Assembly (NCBI GenBank): GCA_900708905.1
Contig: CAADRB010000001.1
Location: forward strand, 1,323,753-1,387,752
Origin: Hymenolepis diminuta
Lineage: Eukaryota > Platyhelminthes > Cestoda > Cyclophyllidea > Hymenolepididae
Reading direction: 5' to 3'
DNA length: 64,000 bases
Shown: positions 24,301-37,136 of the stretch, piece by piece
Layout: every line of letters begins with the position of its first letter
How positions within the stretch are numbered: the first letter of the stretch is position 1
Made by a program: the position numbers and the translations under genes
Notes under the pieces: model-generated
Told to the model about the DNA's origin: nothing
Database searches by the model: none
The model's input: the letters and a program-made list of their open reading frames with translations, nothing else

Positions 24301-27300
24301 TATCTACACTTTCTCCATTCCACATTTCATATTTTACTTAAAAATCGTTTGATTGCATATTTCTGTGCTCTTTGGAATGCAGTCTTCTCAATGCTACAGT
24401 TCTGGCCAATCATATATAAACTTTTACTTCTTAACAGTGCCGAGAAGTCTCTGTTGAATAGCAGGTCCGCTATCTCCTTTCTGGATCTGAACTACTGTAC
24501 CCACAGTGAGCAACCTACGTTATACGGTATCAGTGGCGATATGAACGTCAACTGATAACGGCTTTATCCAAATGAACTTAATATTATTATGGCATAACAA
24601 TTGACATCTTCACTTCCGTAGTAATATTAAATTTTTTTACAAATCCATGCATTATGAATGGCTTGCTCAAGAGTAAATCCAAGTTGGAGACCTCACTAAT
24701 GCCATTAAACAGGAGCGGAAGACTTAGTTCCTAAGCCTAATAATGAGAGTGGAAAGCATGTCTCAGCTAAAAACCTATGAAAATACAGGTTTTAAGCACA
24801 TTTAAAGCGTACTTAGTTAAAAACAAAACATACGAGCATCATCATAGGGATTCACAGGACCCGGCTTAGGTGGCATAAGGCAGTGAAATGACCTTGGGAG
24901 ATGCTGTTTTACATTTTCAAAATACGAGTAGCGAACAAGTCGAGCCAGAGTTTCCGAGATAAACCAACGACGAGGCGACATGACAGGCTCCTCTAGCGCA
25001 CGAGACCAATCCTTCCAACTCCACTTGAGTTGATAATTAATCAGGTGAAAAGAGAACCACTCCACAAATCGTGCAATGCAAGCCGGTTTCATGGAATCAA
25101 GACGATCGAAAAGAGTTTCGGTGGCTTGAGCAAGAACAAGTGGCATTGTGTTCATTGCATCATTGCAGAGTTGGATCAGAAGGGTGGAGTAGAAAAGGAG
25201 ATTTCCGTGACGAACTGGTGGTTTGGGTAAACGGAAGACATCCGCGAATATTGCTTCAACTATCATGTACTCCAAAGCCAGTTTAGCGCGGGTTTTAAGA
25301 TTTAGAAGAGCTTTAGCACTAGAGAGGAAAAAAAGATGAGTGATTGAAACACATTAGGCGAATAGCTTTAGCCTCCTATATTTTGGTAATTATTTAGTCC
25401 TTCTGGGCTTTATCGTGAAGACGTTGATAAACGATCAAATGAAGTGCAAGTCTCATTAAAGACGATTAATTCTCGAGATACAAATTTTAGGATGAGAATA
25501 GAAATCCCCAACATTAAGTCAATTTTCAAAAAAAAAATGAAATACAAATTTGAAGACAACCAACTAAATATGAGTGACAGCGCCTAACTACAATGTACTC
25601 TTATATATTAAAATTTAAACTATAACAAAACACTCATCTTGGGTAGAGGGATAGCATCAAGGAATCGTCGTGATGAGACTCAACATCCGGCACTCACTTA
25701 ATTAACCTGACGTAACAGGTACGGTTGGAAATTCCGCTCATTGAACGAGCGCTGGTGGTCATTGAACCCATGATCTCTGACTTCACAGACAAACAAGTTA
25801 ACCACTGTGCCACAGTGCAATTCTTATTGTCACTGAATTGTTCTAGTTACCGGCATATTTCAATGTTTCAAGATGGTCCATTATGTAAATCAAATGCCAT
25901 TCTAGTAGTAAGATACAATGCATTGCACATTTCCAATGTGAGATAATGGTTACAAAATATAAGTAGAATAAACCGGAATGTGAAATAATACACTAACGAA
26001 ATGGTTAGCAGAACTCATACAAAAATATATCATTATTTTTACCAATAGCAAAGGGGAAAAATTGCAATTGTAACCGGAAAGCATCAAAACATGAAATAGA
26101 ATAAAACAATTCAATAAAGAGAAATGGAAGTAGATAACAATCTCATGACATCAGAAGAGTCTTAACTCAATTGAATTCTGAATCATTAAGTTACCTTTAA
26201 AGTTATTGAAAGCCAACATTCAGAGGCTCAATGACCACTTGATTTAATTGAGGGCATCTTCATACAATCTCGATAAATTTGTTTTTTTCTAATAACAAGA
26301 GCGGCCATCTTTTACCAGCTAAGATCTATTTCACATTGCAGCATTCACAGCTGTTGAAGAACAAAGACCTTTAAATGAATCTTTATTCATAGGAAGGCTG
26401 ATGGGATAATAGTTTCTTAATACGAAATTCAGGCAGTGTACTTCAAGTTGCATCTATAAATGAACTCACCAATAAATACTGATATCAAGGGAATCTAAAC
26501 ACCAAATTTGCAATCATGATAAGATATTTCGGTAGAGTAAGATTAGAAAATGACTTTAACTTCTACACTTTCATAATAGTAACAGGAATGTTGTATATGG
26601 AAATAATGTAAAGCAGTTGATTTATTGCAGCGACGTGAAGAGAAAATAGCGTCAGTTTAATAGATAACTCAGTTTTATCCAGCACCGCAATTAAACCTCG
26701 ATCCCACAAGTAATTGTTCGTTTTGACTCTCCCATACTTGCAGAGAAATAAGTGCACTCGCATGTTGTTAATCTCAACATAGCATTCAATTATCTTAACT
26801 CTAAGCAGTGACTTACGGATTCACCGCTCATTATAAGAATTAAGGTTGAGATCAAATTCGGAGAATCGGAGAGATAAGACGAAAGATATTGACAAAATAA
26901 TTACCCACTTCCTGTTCAATGAGGGGCTTTTAGACTGTATGGTGATTCACTCCTTAATGGAGTTAATTACTCCTATGAATAATATTGTAATCCATTGTCA
27001 ATATATTAACGAGAGCGTACATGTATTTTAATATATTTTGTGATAATAACAATGATAAATAGTATCAAAGCTTTGAGTTCGAGAGAGGCTACTAAAAATC
27101 GCGTGGCATTCAACGTTTAAATGCTCCAACTTTTTAGGAATGCCATATACATTTAGTTTACTTACAATGAACTACAGTGAGTTATTTCCTTTAAAAGCTG
27201 ATTGCTCATGAGATGGAAAAAACATGCTCTGAACACCGCAGACGTTTACTCAATTAATTCCACTCTAGCCCCTTGCATCTCTTTTAATTTTTCAATTTAG

Positions 27301-30300
27301 GCTGCAAATTTTAACTTCAACAATAATACGTACGCTATAATCTAGTAGCATATAGCATAGCATATAATCAAGTCAACTCCTTTCACAGAAATTAGTTTTC
27401 GCTTCCAGATTATAGGAAGTAATATCATTGGTGGATACTCGAAAAGAAATTTTAAAATGTGCTTAAGCATAAAACTAAAACCAACCGCTGTAATGATAAG
27501 CATGAGTGTCGTCACATATGTATCTTTTAAACTAAAAAATTTCATAATCCGGCCATCAATCTATCAAATGGTTTAAAAACTAGTTTGAGAATTGTAAGAT
27601 AAAGAAAAAACAAACGCCAACCTACGTTCTTAAAAATTGACATCTAGTGCAATTTTAACCTGATCGATTTCAACATTGAGTTTCAAACAGCATACTCGAG
27701 CACTAAAGAAATTAAAAAAATATTTCCTTCTCTATCCGTGTAGCAATCTTGTCATTCCATGATCGAAATCTTCAAATTTCACTCCTTTTCCATCCAATAA
27801 ATGTAATACCGAAACCTATACACGTTCCTGTCGAACTCTTTCCCTTGATAGGATCAATGTTAATAAAACAGACTGAACAATGGAATTCTTCTGAACGCTG
27901 CCCTTATTGAACAATCTCAACATTATTTGGCTTAAAAAATACCAGAATAACCCGAGAAATCTACACGATATTATGTTTACAATAAATATGCCCCTCCTTT
28001 GTCTTCCTTTACCTAGTTGCAAATCGTCTTTAGACATTTTAGTATGCTCATTCTAAGTCTATTAATGGATCCCACATTTACTTACCCACGCTCGTTTTGG
28101 CAGGCAATAAAGCGGGTGTCTATACACACCCCCGCCCCACCTCTCATTGGATTAATCAAAAATCAAATTACTATTTCGACACCCGCAATGTTTAAACTAG
28201 TAATAAGGAAGCATTGTACTAACCAAATACTCATGCGGCTCTCTATACTTACCACATAGTCCTACTGAATTGCATGGTTTCCAAGATAATATGAATTTGT
28301 TCATCTACTAAAAAACGTTCGATTGTGTGTGCACCGGGAAGAGATGGGGAAGTAGATGCCGTTAGTACACTGCTACCTACTTCCTCCTCTTCTTCCTCAG
28401 CACTGTAAACATCGGTGTAGTCGAACATCCGGAAAACGACTTGAGGCTGTGGATAAACTACATCTGGGTCGTAATCTGGTGGAGTAACCTGAACGAAAAT
28501 GAATTTGAGTGTTAATAATCTGATAATGTACTCATTAATACAACCATCCCTATCATTTACCATTAATTTTAGCATAATCTGAATGGTTCGTAAATATTCC
28601 GAACGAAAAAATACGAGCCAAGAAAAGTAGGACCGGTTGAGTTGAACATTTCCTTATCTTCCCTTTGACTCCGTTTGAATTTATCATAACTGTCTGTCCT
28701 TTCTTCTAATGACAACAGCTTTTCACCAAAGCATTATCTTTAAGTAGAGTTGGATTTTACCGAAGCTTGTGAGAGCCAGACCTTATTACCTATGACATAC
28801 TATCCCCAATGACTAGCAACTTTTCCAAACCCGAGGTTATTTGAAGATGGTATGAAATACTAAGGAACACGATCACTTCGCTCCTCAAATCGTGGAGGGA
28901 CATTATTCAAACTTAGAGAATTTCATACTTAATAATCAAATTGACATATGAGGAATGGAACGAAAATATAGAAAATGAGAAGGCAGATTTGAAACCAAGT
29001 AACTTGCGGAAAGTCCTATATTTCGGATTCCGTAATTGACCCGAATACCTACAAGTTATCAGCTAAACTTTCATAACATATCGCAAGAGAAGACATTAGC
29101 CAGTGCGATTGGCCTTTCTGCTCATAGGGAAAACATGTGGTCTCTGACTTTGTAGACTAGCACATTAACCACTGAACCGCCAATATACTTTCTTCACACC
29201 TAAACTTTTGAAGTACTAATCTAGAAAAGACAGTCACCATGAAGTTCTTTAGCTTTGAATGAGGACTTGCCACAATATAATAGTCTCTATCTCCCACAAT
29301 CCGCTACAACATTAATTGTGGATACTAACTGAAATGTCAGCTTTAAGGTCAAACCTAGGATCTTAGAACGGTCGTCAGTTAAGACTTTCTAACCGATCGC
29401 ATGAGATAGTGAGGAAAATAAATATTACCGTGCCAAATTCGCAGGGTTGATCCATCTCACGAAGGGCTGGAAAAGCATCAGTGATTCTCCAGAGGACATT
29501 TTCTCTCCAATTCACCTTTTGCATTGCAGTTATTTGAGCCCACAGGCAAGTCAAATACTAAAAAAATGCAAAAATGAGTCAATCAATCGAAGCGAAACTT
29601 GTTGAGGTGACGACCATTTTTGTAGTTTTAACACTTACGTCTTCCTGTGGATGAGGATCTGACGTTTCCCAAACACGCAACATAGAAACGTGATGTGTAT
29701 TTCTCTTGCTAAATAGGAAAAACAAATTTGTCAGATAAGGAGTCTAGTGTATTGATGCGTAATCACGTCAGCCTGATCTCCACATTACCTAACCCCAATT
29801 GTGTTCTCTTTTAACTCAAGTCTTTTATCGCTCCCATGACCCTAATGATTATTTCGTTCTCGTGAAAACTTACTTATTTTCATAATAATCAGACTGGATA
29901 TAGTCACTCTGATACTATTACTTTAAGGCGCCTTTTGGATGTAGCAAAGATATACATAAGAAAGTGGAGACTTTAAATGTTATTGGATCTAAACAGGTAT
30001 CACCGTTCACCCGTCTTCACTGACAAAAGGACATTAATACAAGTTAATTCAATTTGCAGATAATTAGCATTAGAGGAAAAGGGGAATCTTGAATACCCAT
30101 GGTGAAATCCTATTGTTTCGGTTCAAAATAGCTCCATTCCAGCACGTTTGTATCTAAATAAAAGAAAGCATCAAAGGATACCTCTTAAGGGTGTAAGCGA
30201 CCACCGAAAATGACTGACTTAAACCAAGAATCGTGCAATATTCAGATCAAAAAGACGTGAATGTTCAAATTCCATATTGAAAATTGGAAAAAGAAAATTG

Positions 30301-31544
30301 AGTATGCTCAAAACAATGAGTAGATGTTGCGTAAAATCGTTTCTCAGGTATTTGATTAATAACAGAGTCAGGACATAGTTTTAATCCTAATAGACTTCGT
30401 TGAACTCGCTCAAATATCATGGCTGAAAAAAAGATAGGAAACAAAGCACTACCAAATACCCCCATATAACAATTAGTTTTGCTAAAAAATTAAGATCCTG
30501 ACTCTTTTTTGCTTATCCAATAAATTCAACTGCGACCAACCTAATCCTGAGATGGTTCAGAGCAGAATACCTCTCTTAGCCATTAATAACTATGAAAAAA
30601 ACATCTGCGAATAGCCACATACGTGCAAAATAGATATACATTTTTTTTTCTAGATGATGGAAGATGTAAGACAACAAGAAAAACACCTTAGTTTCTTGAA
30701 ATCTATATAGTAGTCCCTCCCACTCCCCTACTCCTTCCTTGCTGAGTAAGTGGACGTATCAACAAAAAAACTTTAAACTTACGAAAGATACACATTGATG
30801 GTGCTTAGAATTGCATCAAGAGCAGCAGAATTATGCTCGTATAGACGCTTAGCGCTCTAAATCATATGATAATGAGAATAAAAGACAATACATACATATG
30901 GTAGAGAGGAGAGAACCACATAGCAGTACCAGTCCATCCGACACTGAGAACTTGAAGAAACATCCAAAGTTACTTCCACGAAGTTCTCATAAAGTGACAG
31001 CAGGCTTCCAGGATGAACAAAGTTTCCATTAACAGAATTGGACAGAAAGCGAACCAGGTATTTAACATCGTCAAAACGACTCGCCTTGACGGCGTCCTTC
31101 AATTCTCGAATGATTGCATTAATAACTTTCACAACAAATTCGTGGTTTTTGAGATTAATCAATCCCAAAAGTGTAGTGTAAATCTCCATACGTTCGGGAA
31201 TATCTCTCGCACTAAACAGAAAAATCGGTCCTGAATGTCATATCATACCATGCAGTCATAACTTTAACGCGACTATCAACGTTTTTGTCAAGATCTGAAC
31301 AAAACAGGATGGAAAGATCATTCACATCCTTATGAATTTTATCTAAATCCTGCGGAAGACACCATATAAAAAGAGATCTTGTCAAACCTTGCTGCCTATT
31401 CGATACACCAGTGACTCAACTGTGTCACGATCTGGACGGCCACGTTTTGAGTAGAAGGTATCTAATTATGCAATATGAAAGGTTAATATACAATAAATTA
31501 CAATCGAAATCAAATAATGGATCCCTAATCCTCTTTCTCGACAT
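21382..31544 (-). CDS. NCBP1: Nuclear cap-binding protein subunit 1 (CBP80)
   Basis: Minus-strand exons, 5' to 3': 31544-31502, 31461-31388, 31349-31249, 31211-30896, 30856-30783, 29708-29639, 29557-29429, 28488-28253, 25318-24834, 23193-22830, 22757-22509, 22120-22006, 21939-21559, 21489-21382. Every junction is GT-AG and every phase fits, giving 914 aa against about 790 in human. Family landmarks in order are the basic N-terminus MSRKR, IYTTLLGL, KYLVRFLS, LSSLPY, FRMFDYTD, FLVDEQIH, VLAQATETLFDRLD, KWSWKDWSRAL and the C-terminal block YPYMDTLE. CBP80 is built of MIF4G-type helical repeats and, with CBP20, binds the m7G cap of nuclear transcripts. The additional length comes from an acidic run (near residue 300), a Ser/Arg/Glu insertion at the start of exon 10 and an RS-rich block in exon 13 (about 753-809). 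Introns 1-4 are 37-40 nt, while introns 5, 8 and 9 are 1.1, 2.9 and 1.6 kb. Confidence 0.94.
23419..23520 (+). repeat. tRNA-derived SINE-like copy in an NCBP1 intron
   Basis: It begins GTGGCGCAGTGGCCAATATG, like a polymerase III A-box region, and ends near CAACCGTAATGGTTAA. The layout matches the copies at 25701, 29091 and 39953. Confidence 0.5.
25701..25818 (-). repeat. tRNA-derived SINE-like copy in an NCBP1 intron
   Basis: On the minus strand it reads GCACAGTGGTTAACTTG, then GGGTTCAATGACC, close to the polymerase III B box GGTTCRANNCC, then TTCAATGAGCGGAATTTCC. It is the best-preserved copy seen. Confidence 0.6.
29091..29190 (-). repeat. tRNA-derived SINE-like copy in an NCBP1 intron
   Basis: The minus strand reads GGTTCAGTGGTTAATGTGC, then GTCAGAGACCACATG, then ATGAGCAGAAAGGCC, the same order of blocks as the copy at 25701-25818. 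Here it is diverged in the B-box region. Confidence 0.5.
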
Positions 31545-32367
31545 TGTAAACGAACCGAGCTCTACTTCGAAAAAGTTAGAATACGCCGCCTCAAGTCCAC
31601 ACAATAAAATTTTAGTCAGAAAATTCCGTTAATAAAATCAATTCATATTAAAACAAAAAATCTACATACTTATCGCTAAAACGATTCCTACGTTTCTTTT
31701 ATTCTTTTCCTTAACTTTCGTTTATCGTGACTCAGGAAGAATGACTTTACAATGTTATAGAGCAATAATTACAAACATATATTACATAATGTAGCATGTT
31801 TAATCCATCATATAAAATTTATATATATCCCAGAAATATTAAATAGGCAAAGTATTTTGTTCTTGTATTACTGGCATTTCAAAAGAAAGAAATTTCATAA
31901 CCTGATCAATACAACATTCTTCAATAAAATAATGTGAAGTTCCCTAGACTCAATATTTTGTAGAAAATTAATCTTGATGCAAGCAAATCCCAATTCCAAA
32001 ATTTTATGATAGATCAGATATAATATATTATCGCACAGTTAAACACGAATTAATACCAATGACTTACTACTCATGAATTTCTATGCAGAATTAAGGATAC
32101 TATTAAACTCTGATTAAGTTAATATGTCAATAGGAACAGTTTCGTTTTCAATGCATCCCAACGTCAAATTTATTCATTCCCAAATCAGACGAAATATAAT
32201 CCATGAAGAATTTTCAACATTAAAATCTTGATTTCAAATTTAGACGGATTTCCTGTTATCCAAGCATATTCATGGAAAATCGCTCTGAATTTTGCAATAT
32301 AAAAAGCGATTCTACAATCTCAAATATGGGATGATGACCAAGCGAATATCCAAACAAGGAATTGAAG
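31545..32367. other. Region upstream of NCBP1
   Basis: The first 60 bases upstream of the NCBP1 ATG are locally GC-richer (GAGGCGGCG on the minus strand near 31590) and may hold its promoter, but I see no TATA or CCAAT box at a convincing distance. The rest is AT-rich with no coding signal. Confidence 0.3.
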
Positions 32368-33026
32368 CACCAGTCGATTACTGTTTTCTCTTATATAGTT
32401 TAATATATGTTCGATAGTAGTGCTGATATTTTTATTGTTGCTGGTATTGTTATTGCTTGTTGTAATGATTCCTGAGTCATCACGACTGAAGGAACGAGTT
32501 TTATGCGAAGAACTAGTATCCGTGAGTCTTTCTGTTAGAGAATCATTAATCCATTTTCATTATTGACCACTGGAATTGGTTAGCCAATCTAATAATCTGT
32601 CCAGATCCGTTTCATAATGTTGACATCTGATTCGCTGAGCACATGCAATTTGTCTACGTCTCCGTATTCTACACACATCCGATATATTAGTAATTATTAA
32701 ACGCAATCTTTTACTCTGTATCTCATCTCTGACTTAATTGTTTAACCCTTTGCTGCAAAATGTGGGGTGGGCCCTTGACCTTCATAGTTGACATCAATTT
32801 TAAAAATGGAACTCTTCAAGATAAGCCTGTGAAGTTGGAGAGTTTGTTTCCAACACTCGCTCGAGTATTGGGAAAGCATGCTAACCGCTCCTCAATTGAG
32901 AAACTCGTATTCTAACTCTCATAACTGGTTTTTCATTCATTTGTTGCGCACCGGTAGACATCGATCTCATGATCACAGACTACTAGATCACACAGAGCAC
33001 AAATAGGAAATTTTTCTCTATTACAT
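32368..33026. repeat. 659-bp direct repeat, copy 1
   Basis: This copy matches 38204-38862 in the same orientation, offset 5836. Reading the two side by side I found one difference, T at 33017 against A at 38853. The unit starts CACCAGTCGATTACTG and ends TTACAT. It has no coding frame and no terminal inverted repeats. On the minus strand its first 200 bases contain two tRNA-like heads (GTGTGATCTAGTAGTC and GGAGCGGTTAGCATGC), so it may be a composite SINE-type retroposon. Confidence 0.95.
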
Positions 33027-34391
33027 GAATCATCTTCAAACAGGAGTCATTTCGTACATCAGGATAATATTATGAAGTGCAAGGAATGAAGATATTGTGT
33101 ATAAATCACTGGCCAATCTTGCAATTAACATTACTCATACCTTCATACAGTCCACCAATTTTGTCATTAATTGCGAACTCATTTACTGACCTCAATGTAG
33201 AGAAACATCTGTCTATGGTGTTGACGTAAATTGACTCCCCTCCTGCATTAACCCCAAGAGGCACATTTAGACATGCTCAACTATTCTAACTTTTAGAAAA
33301 TTAAGGCTGATAGTTTAGTGGTTTTGAAATAGGGATTTGGCCATTCCAGTCTTTACGGTTGGTAGCCTCATACTGTGAATATCCCAATTCACAGTATTAA
33401 GCTCTAATCTAATTGTTGCAACATCTCGCATGCTACGAGGCGGACGCCCTCTTTATTATCTACTTGATAGAATGCTGGCAAACAAAACCCAAAACCGAAG
33501 CGTTGTTGATATGTCTCGGAATGAGCAATACCCGAGTTGATCTCCAAGCCACTTGTGGTACCTGCGCGCCCTAGCTCATAGTCCCGCTCAGTCTGTCAAT
33601 GTGTTGCGCTCCTACTGACCCATGTCTTTCTTCTAACTGTCAACCGCACGTCAATGAACAAAGAACGCGAAATCGGCCAACTGCCTTTCTTACCTCATTT
33701 CGCCTGTTCCTCCCAATTCCTTCTTTCCCCTAATTCACTTCCAATTGTCCAGTAAATACGTGGTCACACTCGATTCTTTAAAACCTGTTGTTTCCCTTTA
33801 ATCTTAGGAATATCATTATTTATAGCAGCGAATATTTAGCCGAATTTAGATAGCTTTATTATCGGATTAGAGCTATTTTACGCGTATCATCCTCGCCATT
33901 TTTTAATTTGAATTAATTAATGACTAAATTAAGTCCTCATCCACTTTCCAAACCTAACTAATCTCCTTGCTCTAAGCCAACTTGACACAACCTGATTGAC
34001 CTTAACTGCAACTAATAGTAGAAACAACTTGACCTAGAAAGTTTGCCCGTTTAAGTCGTTTTCAACGTACTTCGCCTGACTCCATCAAAAACAATAGTAC
34101 GACAGCACTATCGAAGTCGTGACCTACTCACTAACCGCAGACTCTCAACTTTCCACTGATTTATGTCAGCGATCTGCTGGCCCACTCTATGTCAATCGCT
34201 ATTGTGTAATTCAATAAAGACCAGCCTAATCGCCTCTCGTGTCTTCTCTCCTTATTGTGGGTAACTTAAGCTGCAACAAATCTAATAACCGTACCAATCT
34301 TTTAATTCAACAAATATTTGCTTCCATAAAGACGAAATACACTAAATTAAGTGCTTTTTTTTCTCCAAATTGTACCAGGCAATACATAAAT
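33027..34391. other. Intergenic DNA between the 659-bp repeat and EIF2B3
   Basis: The part 33590-33800 resembles the reverse complement of 41455-41710 (shared CTAACTGTCA, then GACGCGAAATC or AACGCGAAATC, then CCTCATTTCGCCT). A candidate ATTAAA poly(A) signal for EIF2B3 lies at 34301-34306 on the minus strand. No coding signal is seen. Confidence 0.4.
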
Positions 34392-36266
34392 TTACAGGAC
34401 CAATTCATCAAAATCGATCTCCGAAAAGCCCACAAAATCATTCTTTAATTTCATATTTGAGGAGACTTTGTGATCACGGGCGACCGACGTGGAGGTAAGA
34501 TTACAATCCCGACCAATCTTTGCTTCCTCACCCACAACGCAGTTGGTAAGTCGGGTACTAAAAGAGAAAGAAAAAGTATGGAAATGCCAATACATATATT
34601 CATCTCCCCACCCATTCCACATACTCGGATGCAATCGTTGTCCCAGCAAGAACAACACAACCATGGATCCTCACATTCTCTCCAATAGTACAGTTACGAC
34701 CAATAAAACTAGACCGAATGTCTGCGCTGCTGGCTATTGTACAATCATCACTAATATCAGAATCAAAAATTGTCGCCGTTTTAACGTCTCCATCAGCGGA
34801 GTCCTTTGGCTTCTTTCCTCCTTGAGGCTTTTGTCCATGTTTTGCAGCAGCTCTAATCTACAAAACAAATAGAGAACGAGGAGGGCTAAATCTCAAACTC
34901 CACATGGAATATGAAGGGATCAAGAACTATAATAACCTGCTTCACAACATCCAAGTACGATTGGAAACTTTCTATTCTACGGCAAATAACTGCGTCTTCT
35001 ACTATCAGAGCGGAGGCCTTGCAGTATTGCTTTTCAAATTGATCTGGGCAAAGTTCTTGCATGCACTTGACCAATATATCAGGGATTTTGAAGTTTGGAG
35101 GAGCATTTCTTGTAACTAAAACAAAAGAAAAAAAGGTTATATTTTCAAAATAACCACTATGAGTAGGAGAAAGGCCTTATAAAGTCTTTGGTTAATAAAT
35201 TCCAGCCATTCTGCCTATCCTCCATTATTAGATGTTCATCGATGGGTCTCGGATGCGGGGCCTCTAGATCACACATACTTACTCTCTAAAAAGTGAAAAA
35301 AAAACAGACGCCAAATAGAAAATATTTGATTAGGGAAAAATTCAGATTCAACCACAACTCACGTTCGTTAATTGGGAAGTCTACAGGAATGTATTGAAGC
35401 TTATTGACGATATCGGTGAAGAATTGTTTCGGCTCATTATTCCGACTAAAATTAAAATAAAATCGTCAAAGTTAAACGATGCAAGATTGAGAGAAAAGCC
35501 AAGAAATCAACAGAGCTTGATTGAAATAGCCTCAAACTCACACTTTAAACTTATAAGCACGTCTACGTATAGATAAGTTAGATTCCGAAAAACGTTAAAT
35601 AAAATCAAGAGATTGCTAGGGGGAGATAACCTACTTATTATCTTCCAACATTTTATAGCACAGACCGGTAATGAGGTAGAAACCAGAGTCGTGAAGATCA
35701 ACACGAATATTCAACTCCTTTTGTTTAAGATTTTCGGGAATTTCAAACTGCTTCTTGGCGTTTGCAATATAATATGCCAGATTGTCACTCTGATCAAGCA
35801 TGACAATGTCGTTAGGATGATCACGAAAGGCGGGGTCACGAGAGTAAGGGGATATGATGGCTCCGAAGTGACTGTCGTTGCGGCAGAGTTTCTTGAAAAG
35901 ATCCTGAATGACATTCTTAGTGATGACAAAATCATCGTAGGTGACGCAGATGTAACGACCCCTATATGCACCAACAAGTTTGTCAACACAGTCAAGAAGA
36001 CACTCAGCAATGGTAGCCTTCCCTCGTATCTCGATTATATCACAGTTTGTGTTAGAAGGAAGACATCGCCTTATTTCCTCGCTTTGGTGAGGACGACAAA
36101 CAATGATTGGTTTGGTAACACCGACTTCAGCAAAGTTCTTCAAAAGTAGACTTAGGATGGTGTGCTCTTTGCTAATAGGCAACTGCCCAACAACACCGGG
36201 ATGAGTTAGTTGACGAAGATAACGACTATCGTGTAAAGCGATGATGATAGCTTGCATCGAACCCAT
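34392..36266 (-). CDS. EIF2B3: Translation initiation factor eIF2B subunit gamma
   Basis: Exons on the minus strand are 36266-35635, 35445-35363, 35115-34937, 34857-34625 and 34557-34392. Junctions are GT-AG with matching phases, giving 430 aa against about 450 in human. The N-terminal 210 residues form the nucleotidyltransferase-like domain; the middle holds the linker. The C-terminal part (from about 330) shows left-handed beta-helix hexapeptides such as SFIGRNCTIGENVRIHGCVV, ending in EIDFDELVL. In eIF2B, gamma pairs with epsilon in the catalytic subcomplex that exchanges GDP for GTP on eIF2. The usual Gly-rich N-terminal signature (GGGxR) is degenerate here (ALHDSRYLRQL), and the following PKPLLP motif reads VGQLPI. 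Gamma is more similar than epsilon because the protein is short and lacks the epsilon HEAT/W2 domain. The gene lies between two 659-bp repeats. Confidence 0.88.
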
Positions 36267-37136
36267 CTAAAATTGCAGTTAAACGTTGTATGTAAAGATG
36301 AATTTGCATTTACGTTTCACTTTTCTTTAATAAAAAAGCACACAAAATTACACTAACTAAAATATTCACAAAAATAAAACACAAATATGGGAAACATCTG
36401 TCAATCTCGTTCATACCGTGACCAGACATCAGCTGCAGAAGTACAACTTTGAACTCACAAGTTCACGTTTGACTTAATAAAACAAATTTAACTATTCATA
36501 TATTATGTAATTTATTAATGTTGATGCACACTGAAAGTAAAATGCTACATAAGTGCTTTATTGGTTTTCACATTTTGCTTCCATAAATATGTTAGTTAAT
36601 ATATTCAAATAGAATTGAGTAACATTGTTGCAAGATATATTTGTTCTAAATAAATTAGCAAAACCATTCAGGAACTTCCCTTGAAGATTGCTTATAAATT
36701 TTAATTTTCTGTAGTATTGGCTCTGCTTCAGGTATGATCTTACACAGCACATCTTGATCTCGAGTTCCCTCTAACAGGTTTGACAAAGTAATTATTTAGT
36801 ATTCTGATTAAATATGAATCCCGTTTGCAATTTATTCTTCCGTCTATTCATAGCTTCTTCAAAACAACGCTTCAAATTATGGAAATATTGACGTAAGCAC
36901 TAAATAACGCTTCCGGAAAAGGCTTCCCCTTAGTAAAATTTGCTGCTACTCTACTCAGACCTAAACAGCAGAGAAGTTTTGATTGGTAATTTTCTTTTTG
37001 AATCGTAAATATGTCCTAAAGTTTAGTGAAAAACAAAATTCTTGGAATTGTAATAACAGATCCAATATTCTTGCTATATATAAGAAGATAATATTTTGCC
37101 CAAAATAAATCTCCTCTCTATTTTACTATTTAACAG
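36267..37136. other. EIF2B3 upstream region, nothing else supported
   Basis: AT-rich, with one chance frame (36558-36752, minus). No CCAAT or TATA box is convincing in the first 200 bases upstream of the EIF2B3 start. Confidence 0.35.

Noticed and set aside
32368..33026. 659-bp repeat as LTRs of a retrotransposon enclosing EIF2B3
   Set aside because: The enclosed DNA holds a normal spliced host gene, with no gag/pol frame, and the repeat ends are not TG...CA.
35160..35287. Protein-like frame between EIF2B3 exons 2 and 3
   Set aside because: As an additional exon it needs an odd acceptor and has no phase-compatible donor, whereas exon 2 joins exon 3 directly in frame (NE-L-TRN).
35613..36149. 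178-codon plus-strand frame opposite EIF2B3
   Set aside because: It is the antisense shadow of EIF2B3 exon 1, which has a clear start, phases and family motifs.
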